From Rhizobiaceae bacterium (GTDB lineage: Bacteria; Pseudomonadota; Alphaproteobacteria; Rhizobiales; Rhizobiaceae), in NCBI GenBank assembly GCA_016742175.1, contig JACVCH010000019.1, positions 1 through 64,000 on the forward strand: a DNA stretch of 64,000 bases, given 5' to 3'. The position numbers were made by a program, and so were the translations under genes. Positions 1 to 7,577 of the stretch are shown one piece after another (position 1 is the stretch's first letter; each line of letters begins with the position of its first letter). The notes beneath the pieces are model-generated. The model did not search any database, was not told where the DNA came from, and worked only from the letters and a program-made list of their open reading frames with translations.

Positions 1-69
1 GTTCAGGGCTGTCTACGCAGGCGGCGTCAGGCGAGCGTGAAAGATGCGTGAAAGCGGGCGTCGCCGGCG

Positions 70-106
70 AAAAAAAAGCGCCACCCGGAATGCCCACGGG
101 TGGCGC
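70..106 (-). terminator. Rho-independent terminator of the first small gene
   Basis: A 9-bp stem (GCGCCACCC at 78-86, GGGTGGCGC at 98-106) is followed on the minus strand by eight T residues (77 down to 70). It lies about 60 bases beyond the stop of the minus-strand gene ending at 168 and is well placed to end that transcript. Confidence 0.8.
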
Positions 107-167
107 AGGTGTGGCGCGGATCGGCTGCCCGGTCTTCGCCGGACTTCGCCTTCCCCCGACCGCGGGT

Positions 168-473
168 TCAGCGCAGATCGTGCGCGCGCACGTTCGCCGA
201 ATAATTGCCGAAGACCGGCTCCTCGACGAAGCGCGGGCGCGGGAAGCGCAGCGTTTCGCGGTCATAGGCGAATGTCGTCGTGCCGTCCTGGTCGATCGTC
301 GGATCGACGGGTTGGGCTTCGACCGGCTCCATGCCGAGATCCCACAGGCGCTCGGTGTTGGCCGAGTACTTGCCGGCGACGTAGGGCGCTTCCTGACTGA
401 TGGCGGTTCCGCCGAAGGCGAAACCGGCGAGCGCGGCGGCGACTAGCTTGATGGTGGTGCGGTGCGTGGTCAT
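168..473 (-). CDS. Small exported hypothetical protein
   Basis: Encodes 101 residues. The start at 473 is preceded by GAGGGAG at good spacing; an in-frame ATG 12 codons upstream has no comparable ribosome site. Residues 1-27 form a typical signal peptide (TTHRTTIKLVAAALAGFAFGGTAISQ), so the mature part of about 75 residues should be periplasmic. It is rich in acidic residues, Tyr and Pro, has no Cys and no catalytic motif that I recognise. It is monocistronic: divergent from the DUF1236-like gene at 668 and ended by the terminator at 70-106. I do not recognise the family; the coding assignment rests on signal peptide, ribosome site and terminator. Confidence 0.65.
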   Translation of the reverse strand: MTTHRTTIKLVAAALAGFAFGGTAISQEAPYVAGKYSANTERLWDLGMEPVEAQPVDPTIDQDGTTTFAYDRETLRFPRPRFVEEPVFGNYSANVRAHDLR

Positions 474-610
474 TTCGATCTCCCTCGTTTGTTGGCCTGC
501 TCGGTGCAAGCCAGGAGAGATTGCCCGCCGGGGAGTGATGCGAGCGTGAAACGCCCGTCAAAGACCTGTCAAATGTGAAGGGGCCGCACGAATTGCGGCT
601 TCGACGTGCT

Positions 611-636
611 GGAACATGCGGGCGACGAGGCGCGTT
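611..636 (+). promoter_or_regulatory. EcfG-type general stress promoter
   Basis: GGAAC at 611-615, 17 bases, then CGTT at 633-636: the consensus GGAAC-N16/17-CGTT of the alphaproteobacterial general-stress sigma factor EcfG/SigT. Transcription would start near 642, about 26 bases before the ATG of the DUF1236-like gene. Confidence 0.65.
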
Positions 637-667
637 TGGGGGCGGCAATGTCGAAAGGAGCACCCCC

Positions 668-979
668 ATGAAGACGCTTGCCATTCCCTTCGCCGCCTCG
701 TTCATCGCCTTTGCCGGCGCGGCGGCTGCGCAGACGACGGTCGTCGTCACCCCCGAACAGGAGACGGTTATCCGCGAATATGTGGTGACGCAGGAAGCGG
801 CGCCGATCGAAGTGCCGGCCGACGTGACGATCGAAGTGGGTTCCACCCTGCCCGACACGATCGAACTGCGCGCAATCGAGGCGCCCGACCTCGAACTCGA
901 ATATCGCTATGTGGTGGTCGACGGACGCACCGTTCTCGTCGAGCCGCAGACCCGCGAGATCGTCTACATCGTCGAATAG
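668..979 (+). CDS. DUF1236-like exported protein
   Basis: Encodes 103 residues, started by the ATG at 668 behind GAAAGGAG. Residues 1-21 form a cleavable signal peptide ending AAAAQ. The C-terminal part (YRYVVVDGRTVLVEPQTREIV) matches the short signature of DUF1236 proteins, which are secreted or periplasmic proteins of unknown function common in Hyphomicrobiales, often with a Pro/acid-rich stretch before the domain. No enzyme motif is visible. An EcfG-type promoter at 611-636 suggests induction in the general stress response; that is inference from the motif. Family assignment is fairly secure, function unknown. Confidence 0.75.
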   Translation: MKTLAIPFAASFIAFAGAAAAQTTVVVTPEQETVIREYVVTQEAAPIEVPADVTIEVGSTLPDTIELRAIEAPDLELEYRYVVVDGRTVLVEPQTREIVYIVE

Positions 980-986
980 AAGCGCG

Positions 987-1003
987 TTAACCTTTCGTTA
1001 ACC
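987..1003 (+). promoter_or_regulatory. CtrA-type box TTAA-N7-TTAACC
   Basis: TTAA (987-990), seven bases, TTAACC (998-1003) is an exact match to the full CtrA-binding consensus of Caulobacter and Rhizobiales. It lies 8 bases after the stop of the DUF1236-like gene and about 65 bases ahead of a strong terminator, so the controlled transcript, if any, is short (see findings). TATAGC at 1024-1029 could be the -10 element. Confidence 0.5.
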
Positions 1004-1065
1004 ACTCGCGCGCACACTTGACCTATAGCGAGCCGACCACGGATGTACTGGCGGTGAGCGACCTG

Positions 1066-1093
1066 AAAAGCCGGGCCCTGTGCCCGGCTTTTT
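1066..1093 (+). terminator. Rho-independent terminator
   Basis: Perfect 11-bp stem AAAAGCCGGGC (1066-1076) and GCCCGGCTTTT (1082-1092) with a 5-base loop and a T tract. It ends either the DUF1236-like transcript or a short transcript starting near 1035. Because both sides carry A/T runs it could act in both directions. Confidence 0.85.
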
Positions 1094-1123
1094 CGTGCCC
1101 GCACGCGATATTCGCCGGATGCC

Positions 1124-1148
1124 GGAACACTCGGTTCGCCCGGTCGTT
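1124..1148 (+). promoter_or_regulatory. EcfG-type general stress promoter
   Basis: GGAAC at 1124-1128, 16 bases, CGTT at 1145-1148. Placed about 36 bases before the ATG of the DUF883-like gene, with predicted start near 1154. Confidence 0.65.
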
Positions 1149-1183
1149 TTGCAAGTCCAATCCCCAACCAAGGACAGATCATC

Positions 1184-1429
1184 ATGGACCCGATGCAGAA
1201 CGACGACCGCGAGACGACGGGGCTGGAGCGCCAGATCGCAGACCTGCGCGAGGAACTGGCTTCGCTGCAGGAAGCGGCGAGCGAGCGTGCGCAGCAGGCC
1301 TACGAGGTCGTCAAGGAGAACCCCGGGACATCGATCCTCGTCGCCTCGATCCTGGCGGGCGTCATCGGCTTCGTGCTGGGACAGCAGGCGGAAGCGGAGC
1401 GTCACCAGAGCCGCTGGCGCTGGCATTGA
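1184..1429 (+). CDS. DUF883 (ElaB/YqjD-like) membrane-anchored protein
   Basis: Encodes 81 residues: an N-terminal amphipathic helix (about residues 12-45, with the alternation LERQIADLREELASLQEAAS), the connecting ENPGTS segment, and one C-terminal transmembrane helix (about 49-67, ILVASILAGVIGFVLGQ). This is the layout of the ElaB/YqjD/DUF883 family, inner-membrane proteins that in E. coli bind ribosomes in stationary phase. The ribosome site is AAGGACAG ahead of the ATG at 1184. The gene has its own EcfG-like promoter, which agrees with a stress role. Monocistronic. Confidence 0.8.
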   Translation: MDPMQNDDRETTGLERQIADLREELASLQEAASERAQQAYEVVKENPGTSILVASILAGVIGFVLGQQAEAERHQSRWRWH

Positions 1430-1475
1430 CGCAGGCCAATGAAGCCGTTTCGCTGAATTGACCCCCACCCTGTAT

Positions 1476-1497
1476 CCCTCCCCTCAAGGGGGGAGGG
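1476..1497. repeat. GC-rich intergenic palindrome
   Basis: CCCTCCCC (1476-1483) and GGGGAGGG (1490-1497) form an 8-bp stem. It resembles the stems of the elements at 41973 and 47160 (CTCCCCC...GGGGGAG), so it may be a decayed member of the same repeat family. The rest of the 274-base gap 1430-1703 shows nothing else that I can assign apart from the upstream region of the next gene. Confidence 0.5.
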
Positions 1498-1703
1498 AGT
1501 CGTCGGCGTCGAGCCTATTGACGCAATCGGGCGGCACGCGGACCGCGGCTTAAGCTTGGGCCAGCCAAGTCGGCGCGTCGATCGAATGTCTTGGCGTTCG
1601 TGATTAACCACGGCGCGAAGTAAAGAGCGGCCTCACGACCACGTTACGTAGCGTTGTATTCGCAATGTGATTTACTAGCGCTCTGGTTGCAGGAGCGCTT
1701 CTC

Positions 1704-2129
1704 ATGATCCGTTTCGTTCCCCTCATCCTTGCCGCGGTGCTGGCCATCGCGCCGGCTTCGGTCCATGCGGCCAGTCTCGTCGCCAAGGTGAGCCTTGCGA
1801 ACCAGACGATGACCGTCATCCACAATGGGCAAGTGCTCTATCGCTGGCCGGTCTCGACCGCGCGCAAGGGCAAGATCACGCCGACCGGGCAGTGGTCGGC
1901 GAAGTGGCTGTCGAAGAACCATCGGTCGAGCCGCTACGAGAACGCGCCGATGCCCTATGCGATCTTCTACAACGGTCACTATGCCGTCCACGGCACCTAT
2001 CAGGTGAACCGGCTGGGGCGGCCGGCCTCGGCGGGGTGCGTGCGGTTGCACCCCGACCATGCGGCGCGGCTGTTCTCGCTGACGAAGCGCGTCGGGCTAA
2101 AGCAGACGCGGATCGTCGTTCAGCGCTGA
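1704..2129 (+). CDS. L,D-transpeptidase (YkuD domain)
   Basis: Encodes 141 residues. A signal peptide covers residues 1-22 (ends VHAA). The rest is a single YkuD catalytic domain. The active-site block is intact: His in HGTYQ followed by the S-A-G-C-V-R motif (GRPASAGCVRLHPDH), whose Cys is the acyl-acceptor nucleophile. Such enzymes make 3-3 peptidoglycan cross-links or attach proteins to peptidoglycan in the periplasm. It is a minimal version without LysM or PG-binding domain. Its last 10 bases overlap, tail to tail, the M42 peptidase gene on the other strand. Confidence 0.88.
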   Translation: MIRFVPLILAAVLAIAPASVHAASLVAKVSLANQTMTVIHNGQVLYRWPVSTARKGKITPTGQWSAKWLSKNHRSSRYENAPMPYAIFYNGHYAVHGTYQVNRLGRPASAGCVRLHPDHAARLFSLTKRVGLKQTRIVVQR

Positions 2130-3280
2130 TCGTCGGCGTGGGAGTGGATGTCCGGATCGAATTCCGGCTGCTCGGCCTCTTCCATCGGCTGCTCGGTGAA
2201 GCCTTCCAGGCTCGAAACTTCGCTGACGTCGCGCTCGATCTCGAGTGGGCTTGCGACGTAGCGCGCGATGAGTTCGGCGATCGAGATCAGCGCGTGGACG
2301 TGGATGCGCTCGTAGCCGTGCGAGGCGTCGACGCCGAAGGCGACGAGGGCGGTGCGCACGTCGTGGCCGGCCTCGATGGCAGAGGCTGAATCCGAGCGGT
2401 AGTAGCGGAAGATGTCCTTCTGGTACTGAAGCCCGTTCTCGCGGCACAGATCGACCAGCTTGCGGGTCAGATGATAGTCGAAGGGGCCAGCCTGATCGGC
2501 CATGGCGATGGTGACGCCGAATTCGGACGAGTTCTGGCCGGGCGCGGTGGTGCCGTTGTCGATGGTGACCATCGAGGCGATCTCGGGCGTGACGATGGAG
2601 GCGGCGCCGACGCCGACTTCCTCGGCGATGGTGAATAGCCAGTGGATGTCGACCGGCGTCGTCGCCTGGTCGTCCTCCAGCGCCTTGATCGCGGCGAGCG
2701 CGATGGCGACGCCGGCCTTGTCGTCGAGATGGCGCGAATTGATGTAGCCATTGTCGAGGAATTCGGGCTGCGGATCGACGGCGACGAAATCGCCGACATC
2801 GATGCCGAGGGCGTTGGTTTCCTCGCGGTTCTTCGTCAGCGCGTCGATGCGCAGCTCGACGAAGTCCCAACCGACGGGAAGCGTGTCGACGCCCTCATTG
2901 AAGGTGTGGCCGGAGGCCTTCAGGGGGAGGATCGTGCCGCGATAGGCGCCCTGCTCGGTGTAGATGGTGACGCGCGCGCCTTCTGCGAAGCGGGCCGACC
3001 AGTTGCCGATGGGTACGAGTTCGAGGCGGCCATTGTCCTTGACCATCTTCACCTGCGCGCCGAGCGTATCGAGGTGGGTGATGATCGCGCGGGCGCCGCG
3101 CCGGCGCGAGCCCTGGCGCACGGCGCGGATCGCGCCGCGGCGCGTGAGCTCCGGCGTGAGGCCGAGCCGTTCGAGCTCCTCGGAGCAATAGCGCACGACC
3201 TGGTCGGTGTAGCCGGTCGGGCTGTTGATCGAGAGCAGGTTGTGGAGCTGTCGAGCGAGATAGGCTTCGTCGATCTTCAA
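2120..3280 (-). CDS. M42-family peptidase of the NAGGN osmoprotectant system
   Basis: Encodes 386 residues. The start is a TTG at 3280 (peptide begins LKIDEAYLARQ) with GAGG 8 bases upstream; no ATG fits, and this start leaves only 13 bases after the preceding gene. M42 co-catalytic metallopeptidase features are visible: THLDTLGAQ, DDKAGVAIAL, the EEVGVGAA glutamates, the IDNGTTAPGQ segment, and a late HGYERIH histidine. This is the third gene of the conserved trio (amidotransferase, acetyltransferase/ATP-grasp, M42 hydrolase) that accompanies N-acetylglutaminylglutamine amide synthesis; its role is probably turnover or trimming of the dipeptide, not proven. Same strand as and coupled to ngg. 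Confidence 0.9.
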   Translation of the reverse strand: MKIDEAYLARQLHNLLSINSPTGYTDQVVRYCSEELERLGLTPELTRRGAIRAVRQGSRRRGARAIITHLDTLGAQVKMVKDNGRLELVPIGNWSARFAEGARVTIYTEQGAYRGTILPLKASGHTFNEGVDTLPVGWDFVELRIDALTKNREETNALGIDVGDFVAVDPQPEFLDNGYINSRHLDDKAGVAIALAAIKALEDDQATTPVDIHWLFTIAEEVGVGAASIVTPEIASMVTIDNGTTAPGQNSSEFGVTIAMADQAGPFDYHLTRKLVDLCRENGLQYQKDIFRYYRSDSASAIEAGHDVRTALVAFGVDASHGYERIHVHALISIAELIARYVASPLEIERDVSEVSSLEGFTEQPMEEAEQPEFDPDIHSHADDQR

Positions 3281-3293
3281 GATGTAACCTCGA

Positions 3294-5093
3294 TTAGCTT
3301 CGGCCGAGCGCCTGCGACGCCGACCTTTGCCCCGACATGGGGAACAGGAGATCGACGAACCGCTCGGCCGTCGGCTGCGGCTCGTGATTGGCAAGGCCCG
3401 GCCGCTCGTTGGCCTCGATGAACACATAGTCCGGCTCGCCAGGCGAATGCACCATGAAATCGATGCCGACGACGGGAATGTCGATCGCGCGGGCGGCCTT
3501 GATGGCGGCATCGACGAGCTTCGGATGGACCTGCGCGGTGACGTCATGGATGGAGCCGCCGGTGTGGAGATTGGCGGTCTTGCGCACGACGATCTCCTCG
3601 CCCTCCTTCGGCACGTCGTCGAGCGACAGGTTCTTCTCGGCCAGGCAACGCTCGGTCTCGGCATCGATCGGGATTGTGCTTTCACCGCCGGTGGCGGCGG
3701 CGCGGCGGCGGGACTGTTTCTCGATCAGCGAGCGGATGTCCTTCTGCCCGTCGCCGACGATGACCGGCGGGCGGCGCATGGCGGCGGCGACGAGGCGAAA
3801 GTCGATGACGACGAGACGCAGATCATCGCCGTCGAAACAGGCTTCGAGCAGGACATGCTCGCAAATCTCGCGTGCGACGGCGATCGCCGCCTTCGCATCG
3901 TCCAGATTGTCGAGGCCGACGGCGACGCCCTTGCCCTGCTCGCCGCGCGCCGGCTTTACGACGATCCTGCCGTGCTTCTCGATGAAGGCGGAAAGCGCAG
4001 CTTCATCGTCGCCGGCGACGATCTGTTCGGGCACGACGATGCCGGCCTTTTCGACCACACGGCGGGTGACGGACTTGTCGTCGCAGATCGACATCGCCAC
4101 GGCCGAGGTCATTTCCGACAGGCTCTCGCGGCAATGGACCGAGCGGCCGCCATAGGACAGGCGGAAGAAGCCGCCTTCGGCATCGGTGATCTCGACATGG
4201 ACGCCGCGCCGGCGCGCCTCGTCGACGATCAACCGCGCATAAGGGTTGAGCGCGTCATATTCGGCGAGCGGCGAGGCGAAGAGCTTTTCGTTGATCGGGT
4301 TCTTGCGCTTGACGGCGAAGACCGGGACGCGCCGGAAGCCGAGCTTCTCATAGAGACCGATCGCCAGATCGTTATCGTGCAGGACCGACAGATCCATGAA
4401 GGCCGAGCCGCGCGCGGCGAAATGCTCGGCGAGGCGGCGCACCAGCATCTCGCCGATGCCGGGATGGCGGGCCTGGGGATCGACCGCGAGGCACCAGAGG
4501 GAGGAGCCCTTTTCGGGATCGTTGAAGAGGCGCTTGTGGTCGACGCCCGTCACCGTGCCGATGATCTCGCCGGTGATCTCGTCCTCGGCGACGAGATAGG
4601 TCAAAGAGCGGCTGTCGCGGTTGCGCCAGAAGAAATCGGGGCGCACCGGCACCATGCCCCGCGAGGCGTAGATGGTGTTGACGGCATCGGCATCCGCTTC
4701 CGACGAAAGACGACGGATGAAGTAGCCCTTCGGCTGCTCGCCCGCGGGGCGATAGGTGGACAGGTCGAGCCGGAAGGTGTGCGAGGGGTCGAGGAAGATT
4801 TCCTGCGGCGCCATGGCGAGAAGAACGTGCGGATCGCGGACGTAGAACGCGATGTCGCGCCGCGCGGGTCCCTCCTCGCGCAGCGCGTCCACGATCGCTT
4901 CGTTGTCGTCATAGGTCTGGCAGAAATGGAGCCTGCCCCAGCCGCAATCGATGGATGCGTTGGGTTTGGGAAAGGCCGCCGCCTGGTCGTGCTGCGCGAT
5001 GGGGTTCATCGTTTCGTTTCGCATCCTTCTCAAGCGATGACCGAGGGCCTTGTCGGTGCGGCCGCGCTCGGCGGCCGCTGATCTGCGGGCCAT
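3294..5093 (-). CDS. ngg: N-acetylglutaminylglutamine synthetase (GNAT plus ATP-grasp)
   Basis: Encodes up to 599 residues and joins glutamine units and acetylates the product during synthesis of the compatible solute NAGGN. A GNAT acetyltransferase domain spans about residues 123-262 (RHPGIGEMLVRRL acetyl-CoA loop, then LYEKLGFRR). An ATP-grasp ligase domain spans about 335-590 (VVKPARGEQGKG, then MRRPPVIVGDG and a C-terminal FIEANERPG metal-binding segment). The fusion is diagnostic of this family. The start at 5093 lies 2 bases after the amidotransferase stop, suggesting translational coupling; in-frame ATGs at 5024 and 5009 are alternatives and would shorten it by 23-28 residues. Confidence 0.92.
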   Translation of the reverse strand: MARRSAAAERGRTDKALGHRLRRMRNETMNPIAQHDQAAAFPKPNASIDCGWGRLHFCQTYDDNEAIVDALREEGPARRDIAFYVRDPHVLLAMAPQEIFLDPSHTFRLDLSTYRPAGEQPKGYFIRRLSSEADADAVNTIYASRGMVPVRPDFFWRNRDSRSLTYLVAEDEITGEIIGTVTGVDHKRLFNDPEKGSSLWCLAVDPQARHPGIGEMLVRRLAEHFAARGSAFMDLSVLHDNDLAIGLYEKLGFRRVPVFAVKRKNPINEKLFASPLAEYDALNPYARLIVDEARRRGVHVEITDAEGGFFRLSYGGRSVHCRESLSEMTSAVAMSICDDKSVTRRVVEKAGIVVPEQIVAGDDEAALSAFIEKHGRIVVKPARGEQGKGVAVGLDNLDDAKAAIAVAREICEHVLLEACFDGDDLRLVVIDFRLVAAAMRRPPVIVGDGQKDIRSLIEKQSRRRAAATGGESTIPIDAETERCLAEKNLSLDDVPKEGEEIVVRKTANLHTGGSIHDVTAQVHPKLVDAAIKAARAIDIPVVGIDFMVHSPGEPDYVFIEANERPGLANHEPQPTAERFVDLLFPMSGQRSASQALGRS

Positions 5094-5095
5094 GC

Positions 5096-6868
5096 TCAGA
5101 TCTCGTGGGTTTGAAGCCAGAGTTCCAGAAGCCCGACCTGCCAGAGTTCTGAACCCTGAAGGGGGGTGATATGATCCGAGGGGCTGGCAAAAAGCCGCTG
5201 CAGGTAGTCGTCGCGGAAAATGTCGCGATTCTTCGCGGCCCGGGACGTCAGCGCGTCGCGGACGAGGTCGAGATAGGGACCGTCGACATATTTGAGCTGC
5301 GGGACCGGGAAGTAGCCCTTCTTGCGGTCGATGACCTCGTGCGGGATGACCAGCCTAGCAGCTTCCTTGAGGACGCCCTTGCCGTTCTGCTTCAGCTTTT
5401 CCTCGGGCGGAATCTTGGCGGCGAGTTCGACGAGTTCGTGATCGAGGAACGGGACGCGCGCCTCGAGGCCCCAGGCCATGGTCATGTTGTCGACGCGCTT
5501 GACCGGGTCGTCGACGAGCATGACCTCCGAATCGAGGCGCAGCGCGGCGTCGACGGGGGTGTCGGCGTTCGGCATGCGCAGATGACGGGAGACGAGGTCG
5601 AGGCTCGGATCGTGATCCGGCAGCCATTGCGGATTGATGTGCTCGGCCATCTTCGCGTGGCTGCGGTCGAAGAAGACCTTGGCATAGTCGGAGACGACGT
5701 CGTTGGAATTCGCCAGCGGCGGATACCAGTGGTAGCCGCCGAAGACCTCGTCGGCGCCCTGCCCCGACTGGACGACCTTGATGTGCTTCGAGACCTCCTT
5801 CGACAGGAGGTAGAAGCCAACATTGTCGTAGGAGACCATCGGCTCGGACATTGCCGCGAAGGTGCCGGGCAGCGCGTCCATGAGTTCGCTCGACGGCACG
5901 AAGATCTTGTGGTGGTTGGTGTCGAAATGCTTGGCGATCAGGTCGGAATAGACGAACTCGTCGCCCTTTTCGCCGTTCGCTTCCTCGAAGCCGACCGAGA
6001 AGGTCATCAGGCCGTGCTGGCCCTGCTCGGCGAGGAGGCCGACGATGACGGAGGAGTCGACGCCGCCCGACAGGAGCACGCCGACCGGCACGTCGGCGAC
6101 CATGCGGCGTTTGACGGCAACGCGCAGCGCATCGAGCACGCGGTCGCGCCATTCGTCCGACGAGAGCGAATAGTCCGGGTCACGCTCATAGGGCGGGCGC
6201 CAGTAGACCGTGTCCTTCTGCGCGCCGTTGGGCTCGATGACGCGGATCGTCGCCGGCGGCATCTTCTTGACGCCGTTGATGATGGTGCGCGGGGGCGGCA
6301 CGACGGCGTGGAACGAAAGGTAGTGATGGAGCGCGATGCGGTCGATCGACGTGTCGATGTCGCCGGCCTTCAACAGCGCGGGGAGCGAGGAGGCAAAGCG
6401 CAGCGCGTTCGGCGTATCGGCGATGTAGAGCGGCTTGATGCCGAAACGGTCGCGCGCAACGACGACGCGGCCGGAGTCGCGCTCGTGAATGACGAAGGCG
6501 AACATGCCGAGGAAGCGCTTGACGCAATCGATGCCCCAGGCGTGATAGGCCTTGAGGATGACTTCCGTGTCGCCGGTGGAGAAGAATTTGTAGCCCTTGC
6601 CCTCGAGTTCGGCGCGCAGTTCGGGATAGTTGTAGATGCAACCGTTGAACGCGATGGTGAGGCCGAGTTCGCCGTCCACCATGGGCTGGCGGGCCTTTTG
6701 CGACAGATCAATGATCGAGAGGCGGCGATGCGCCAGGGCGGCGTTGTTGTGCATCACCAGTCCCGACCCGTCCGGGCCGCGCGGCGCGATGGCGTCCATC
6801 ATCTTCGAAATGGCGAATGCCGATGGCTGCGCGCCGTCGAACCTGATCTCTCCGCAAATTCCACACAC
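5096..6868 (-). CDS. asnO: NAGGN biosynthesis asparagine-synthetase-like amidotransferase
   Basis: Encodes 590 residues and should form the terminal amide of N-acetylglutaminylglutamine amide, using glutamine nitrogen and ATP. The start is fixed by chemistry: class II amidotransferases need Cys as residue 2, and GTG at 6868 gives V-C-G-I-C-G. The ribosome site GGAGGG lies unusually far (14 bases) upstream. The glutaminase domain covers about 2-215 and the synthetase domain follows, with the pyrophosphate loop LSGGVDSS near residue 265 and GQGADEVFGGY further on. First gene of the asnO-ngg-M42 operon; its promoter is overlapped by a palindrome shared with the divergent MarR gene. Confidence 0.93.
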   Translation of the reverse strand: MCGICGEIRFDGAQPSAFAISKMMDAIAPRGPDGSGLVMHNNAALAHRRLSIIDLSQKARQPMVDGELGLTIAFNGCIYNYPELRAELEGKGYKFFSTGDTEVILKAYHAWGIDCVKRFLGMFAFVIHERDSGRVVVARDRFGIKPLYIADTPNALRFASSLPALLKAGDIDTSIDRIALHHYLSFHAVVPPPRTIINGVKKMPPATIRVIEPNGAQKDTVYWRPPYERDPDYSLSSDEWRDRVLDALRVAVKRRMVADVPVGVLLSGGVDSSVIVGLLAEQGQHGLMTFSVGFEEANGEKGDEFVYSDLIAKHFDTNHHKIFVPSSELMDALPGTFAAMSEPMVSYDNVGFYLLSKEVSKHIKVVQSGQGADEVFGGYHWYPPLANSNDVVSDYAKVFFDRSHAKMAEHINPQWLPDHDPSLDLVSRHLRMPNADTPVDAALRLDSEVMLVDDPVKRVDNMTMAWGLEARVPFLDHELVELAAKIPPEEKLKQNGKGVLKEAARLVIPHEVIDRKKGYFPVPQLKYVDGPYLDLVRDALTSRAAKNRDIFRDDYLQRLFASPSDHITPLQGSELWQVGLLELWLQTHEI

Positions 6869-6913
6869 GGTTGTTTTTCCAACCCTCCGTTGTCCGATTG
6901 AATTTCGTGGTCC

Positions 6914-6953
6914 AATCATTTATAGTTCAAATGATTAGATGTCAAATAAATGA
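6914..6953 (-). promoter_or_regulatory. Promoter of the NAGGN operon with overlapping palindromic operator
   Basis: On the minus strand TTGACA (6945 to 6940), 15 bases, TATAAA (6924 to 6919) forms a near-consensus promoter. An 8-bp-arm inverted repeat, AATCATTT (6914-6921) and AAATGATT (6929-6936) separated by 7 bases, covers the -10 and spacer; a second pair TCATTTA/TAAATGA (6916-6922, 6947-6953) is nested with it. Symmetric AT-rich sites of this size between divergent genes are typical MarR operators. Confidence 0.7.
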
Positions 6954-6960
6954 GGTTGTC

Positions 6961-7461
6961 GTGGTTGATGTCCCGACGAACGCGGAAGGCCGGCGAGAGT
7001 TCCCGCGGGCCGACCTCAAGACCATCGAAAAGGCGATCCGCCGCATCGTGCGGGCGCATGATCTGCAATCGAAGGCGCTGACCAAGGCGGTGGGGCTAAC
7101 GGCGGCGCAGCTCGTCCTGATGAAGGGGATCGCCGAACTCGGCGAGGTGACGACGACAGCATTGTCCACCCATGCCGACATCAGCGCGGCGACCGTGGTG
7201 ACCATCCTCGACAATCTGGAAGAGCGCGGGCTGATCGAGCGCTATCGCTCGGCGCATGACAGGCGCATCGTCCACACACGGCTGACGGCGGCGGGCGCGG
7301 CGAAGGCGCAAGCTGCGCCGGAACCTCTCGGCGACGCATTCGCCGGCCGCCTGACGGCGCTTACAGCGCGGGATCGCGAGGCGATCGTCGACGGGCTCGT
7401 GCGGGCGGCCGACCTTCTGCTTCCGGGCGCCGTTCTGGCGAAAAAGGACCCCGGACCTTGA
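6961..7461 (+). CDS. MarR-family regulator divergent from the NAGGN operon
   Basis: Encodes 166 residues from GTG 6961, with GAGG (6952-6955) at ideal spacing; an upstream ATG at 6931 lies inside the operator palindrome and has no ribosome site. The winged helix is clear: LTAAQLVLMKGIAELG, the recognition region ISAATVVTILDNLEERGLIERYRSAHDRRI (Asp-Arg-Arg wing) and a dimerising C-terminal helix. The N-terminal helix is longer than usual. Divergent position and the palindrome suggest it controls itself and the osmolyte operon. The inducing signal is unknown; salt or osmotic stress is a reasonable guess from the target. Confidence 0.88.
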   Translation: MVDVPTNAEGRREFPRADLKTIEKAIRRIVRAHDLQSKALTKAVGLTAAQLVLMKGIAELGEVTTTALSTHADISAATVVTILDNLEERGLIERYRSAHDRRIVHTRLTAAGAAKAQAAPEPLGDAFAGRLTALTARDREAIVDGLVRAADLLLPGAVLAKKDPGP

Positions 7462-7491
7462 TCTTGAACGCTATTTGCCGGAAAACCCTGG

Positions 7492-7508
7492 ATTAGAAGC
7501 GTTCCAGG
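7492..7508 (+). promoter_or_regulatory. Possible Irr/ICE-like box before hemA
   Basis: ATTAGAA-GCG-TTCCAGG resembles the iron-control element TTTAGAA-N3-TTCTAAA bound by Irr/RirA-type regulators in Rhizobiales: the inner TTAGAA and TTC are kept, the right arm has two or three mismatches. It lies 70 bases before hemA. Weak evidence. Confidence 0.35.
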
Positions 7509-7577
7509 GCGTGGCAATTTGTCGGTGTGACGCCCAGACGGCGCAGGCATATGTTCCGCGCGACAACGGGGCCAGGA

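Noticed and set aside
44-446. Two overlapping plus-strand frames at the window start
   Set aside because: They cross the terminator and the minus-strand signal-peptide gene and have Arg-rich low-complexity translations.
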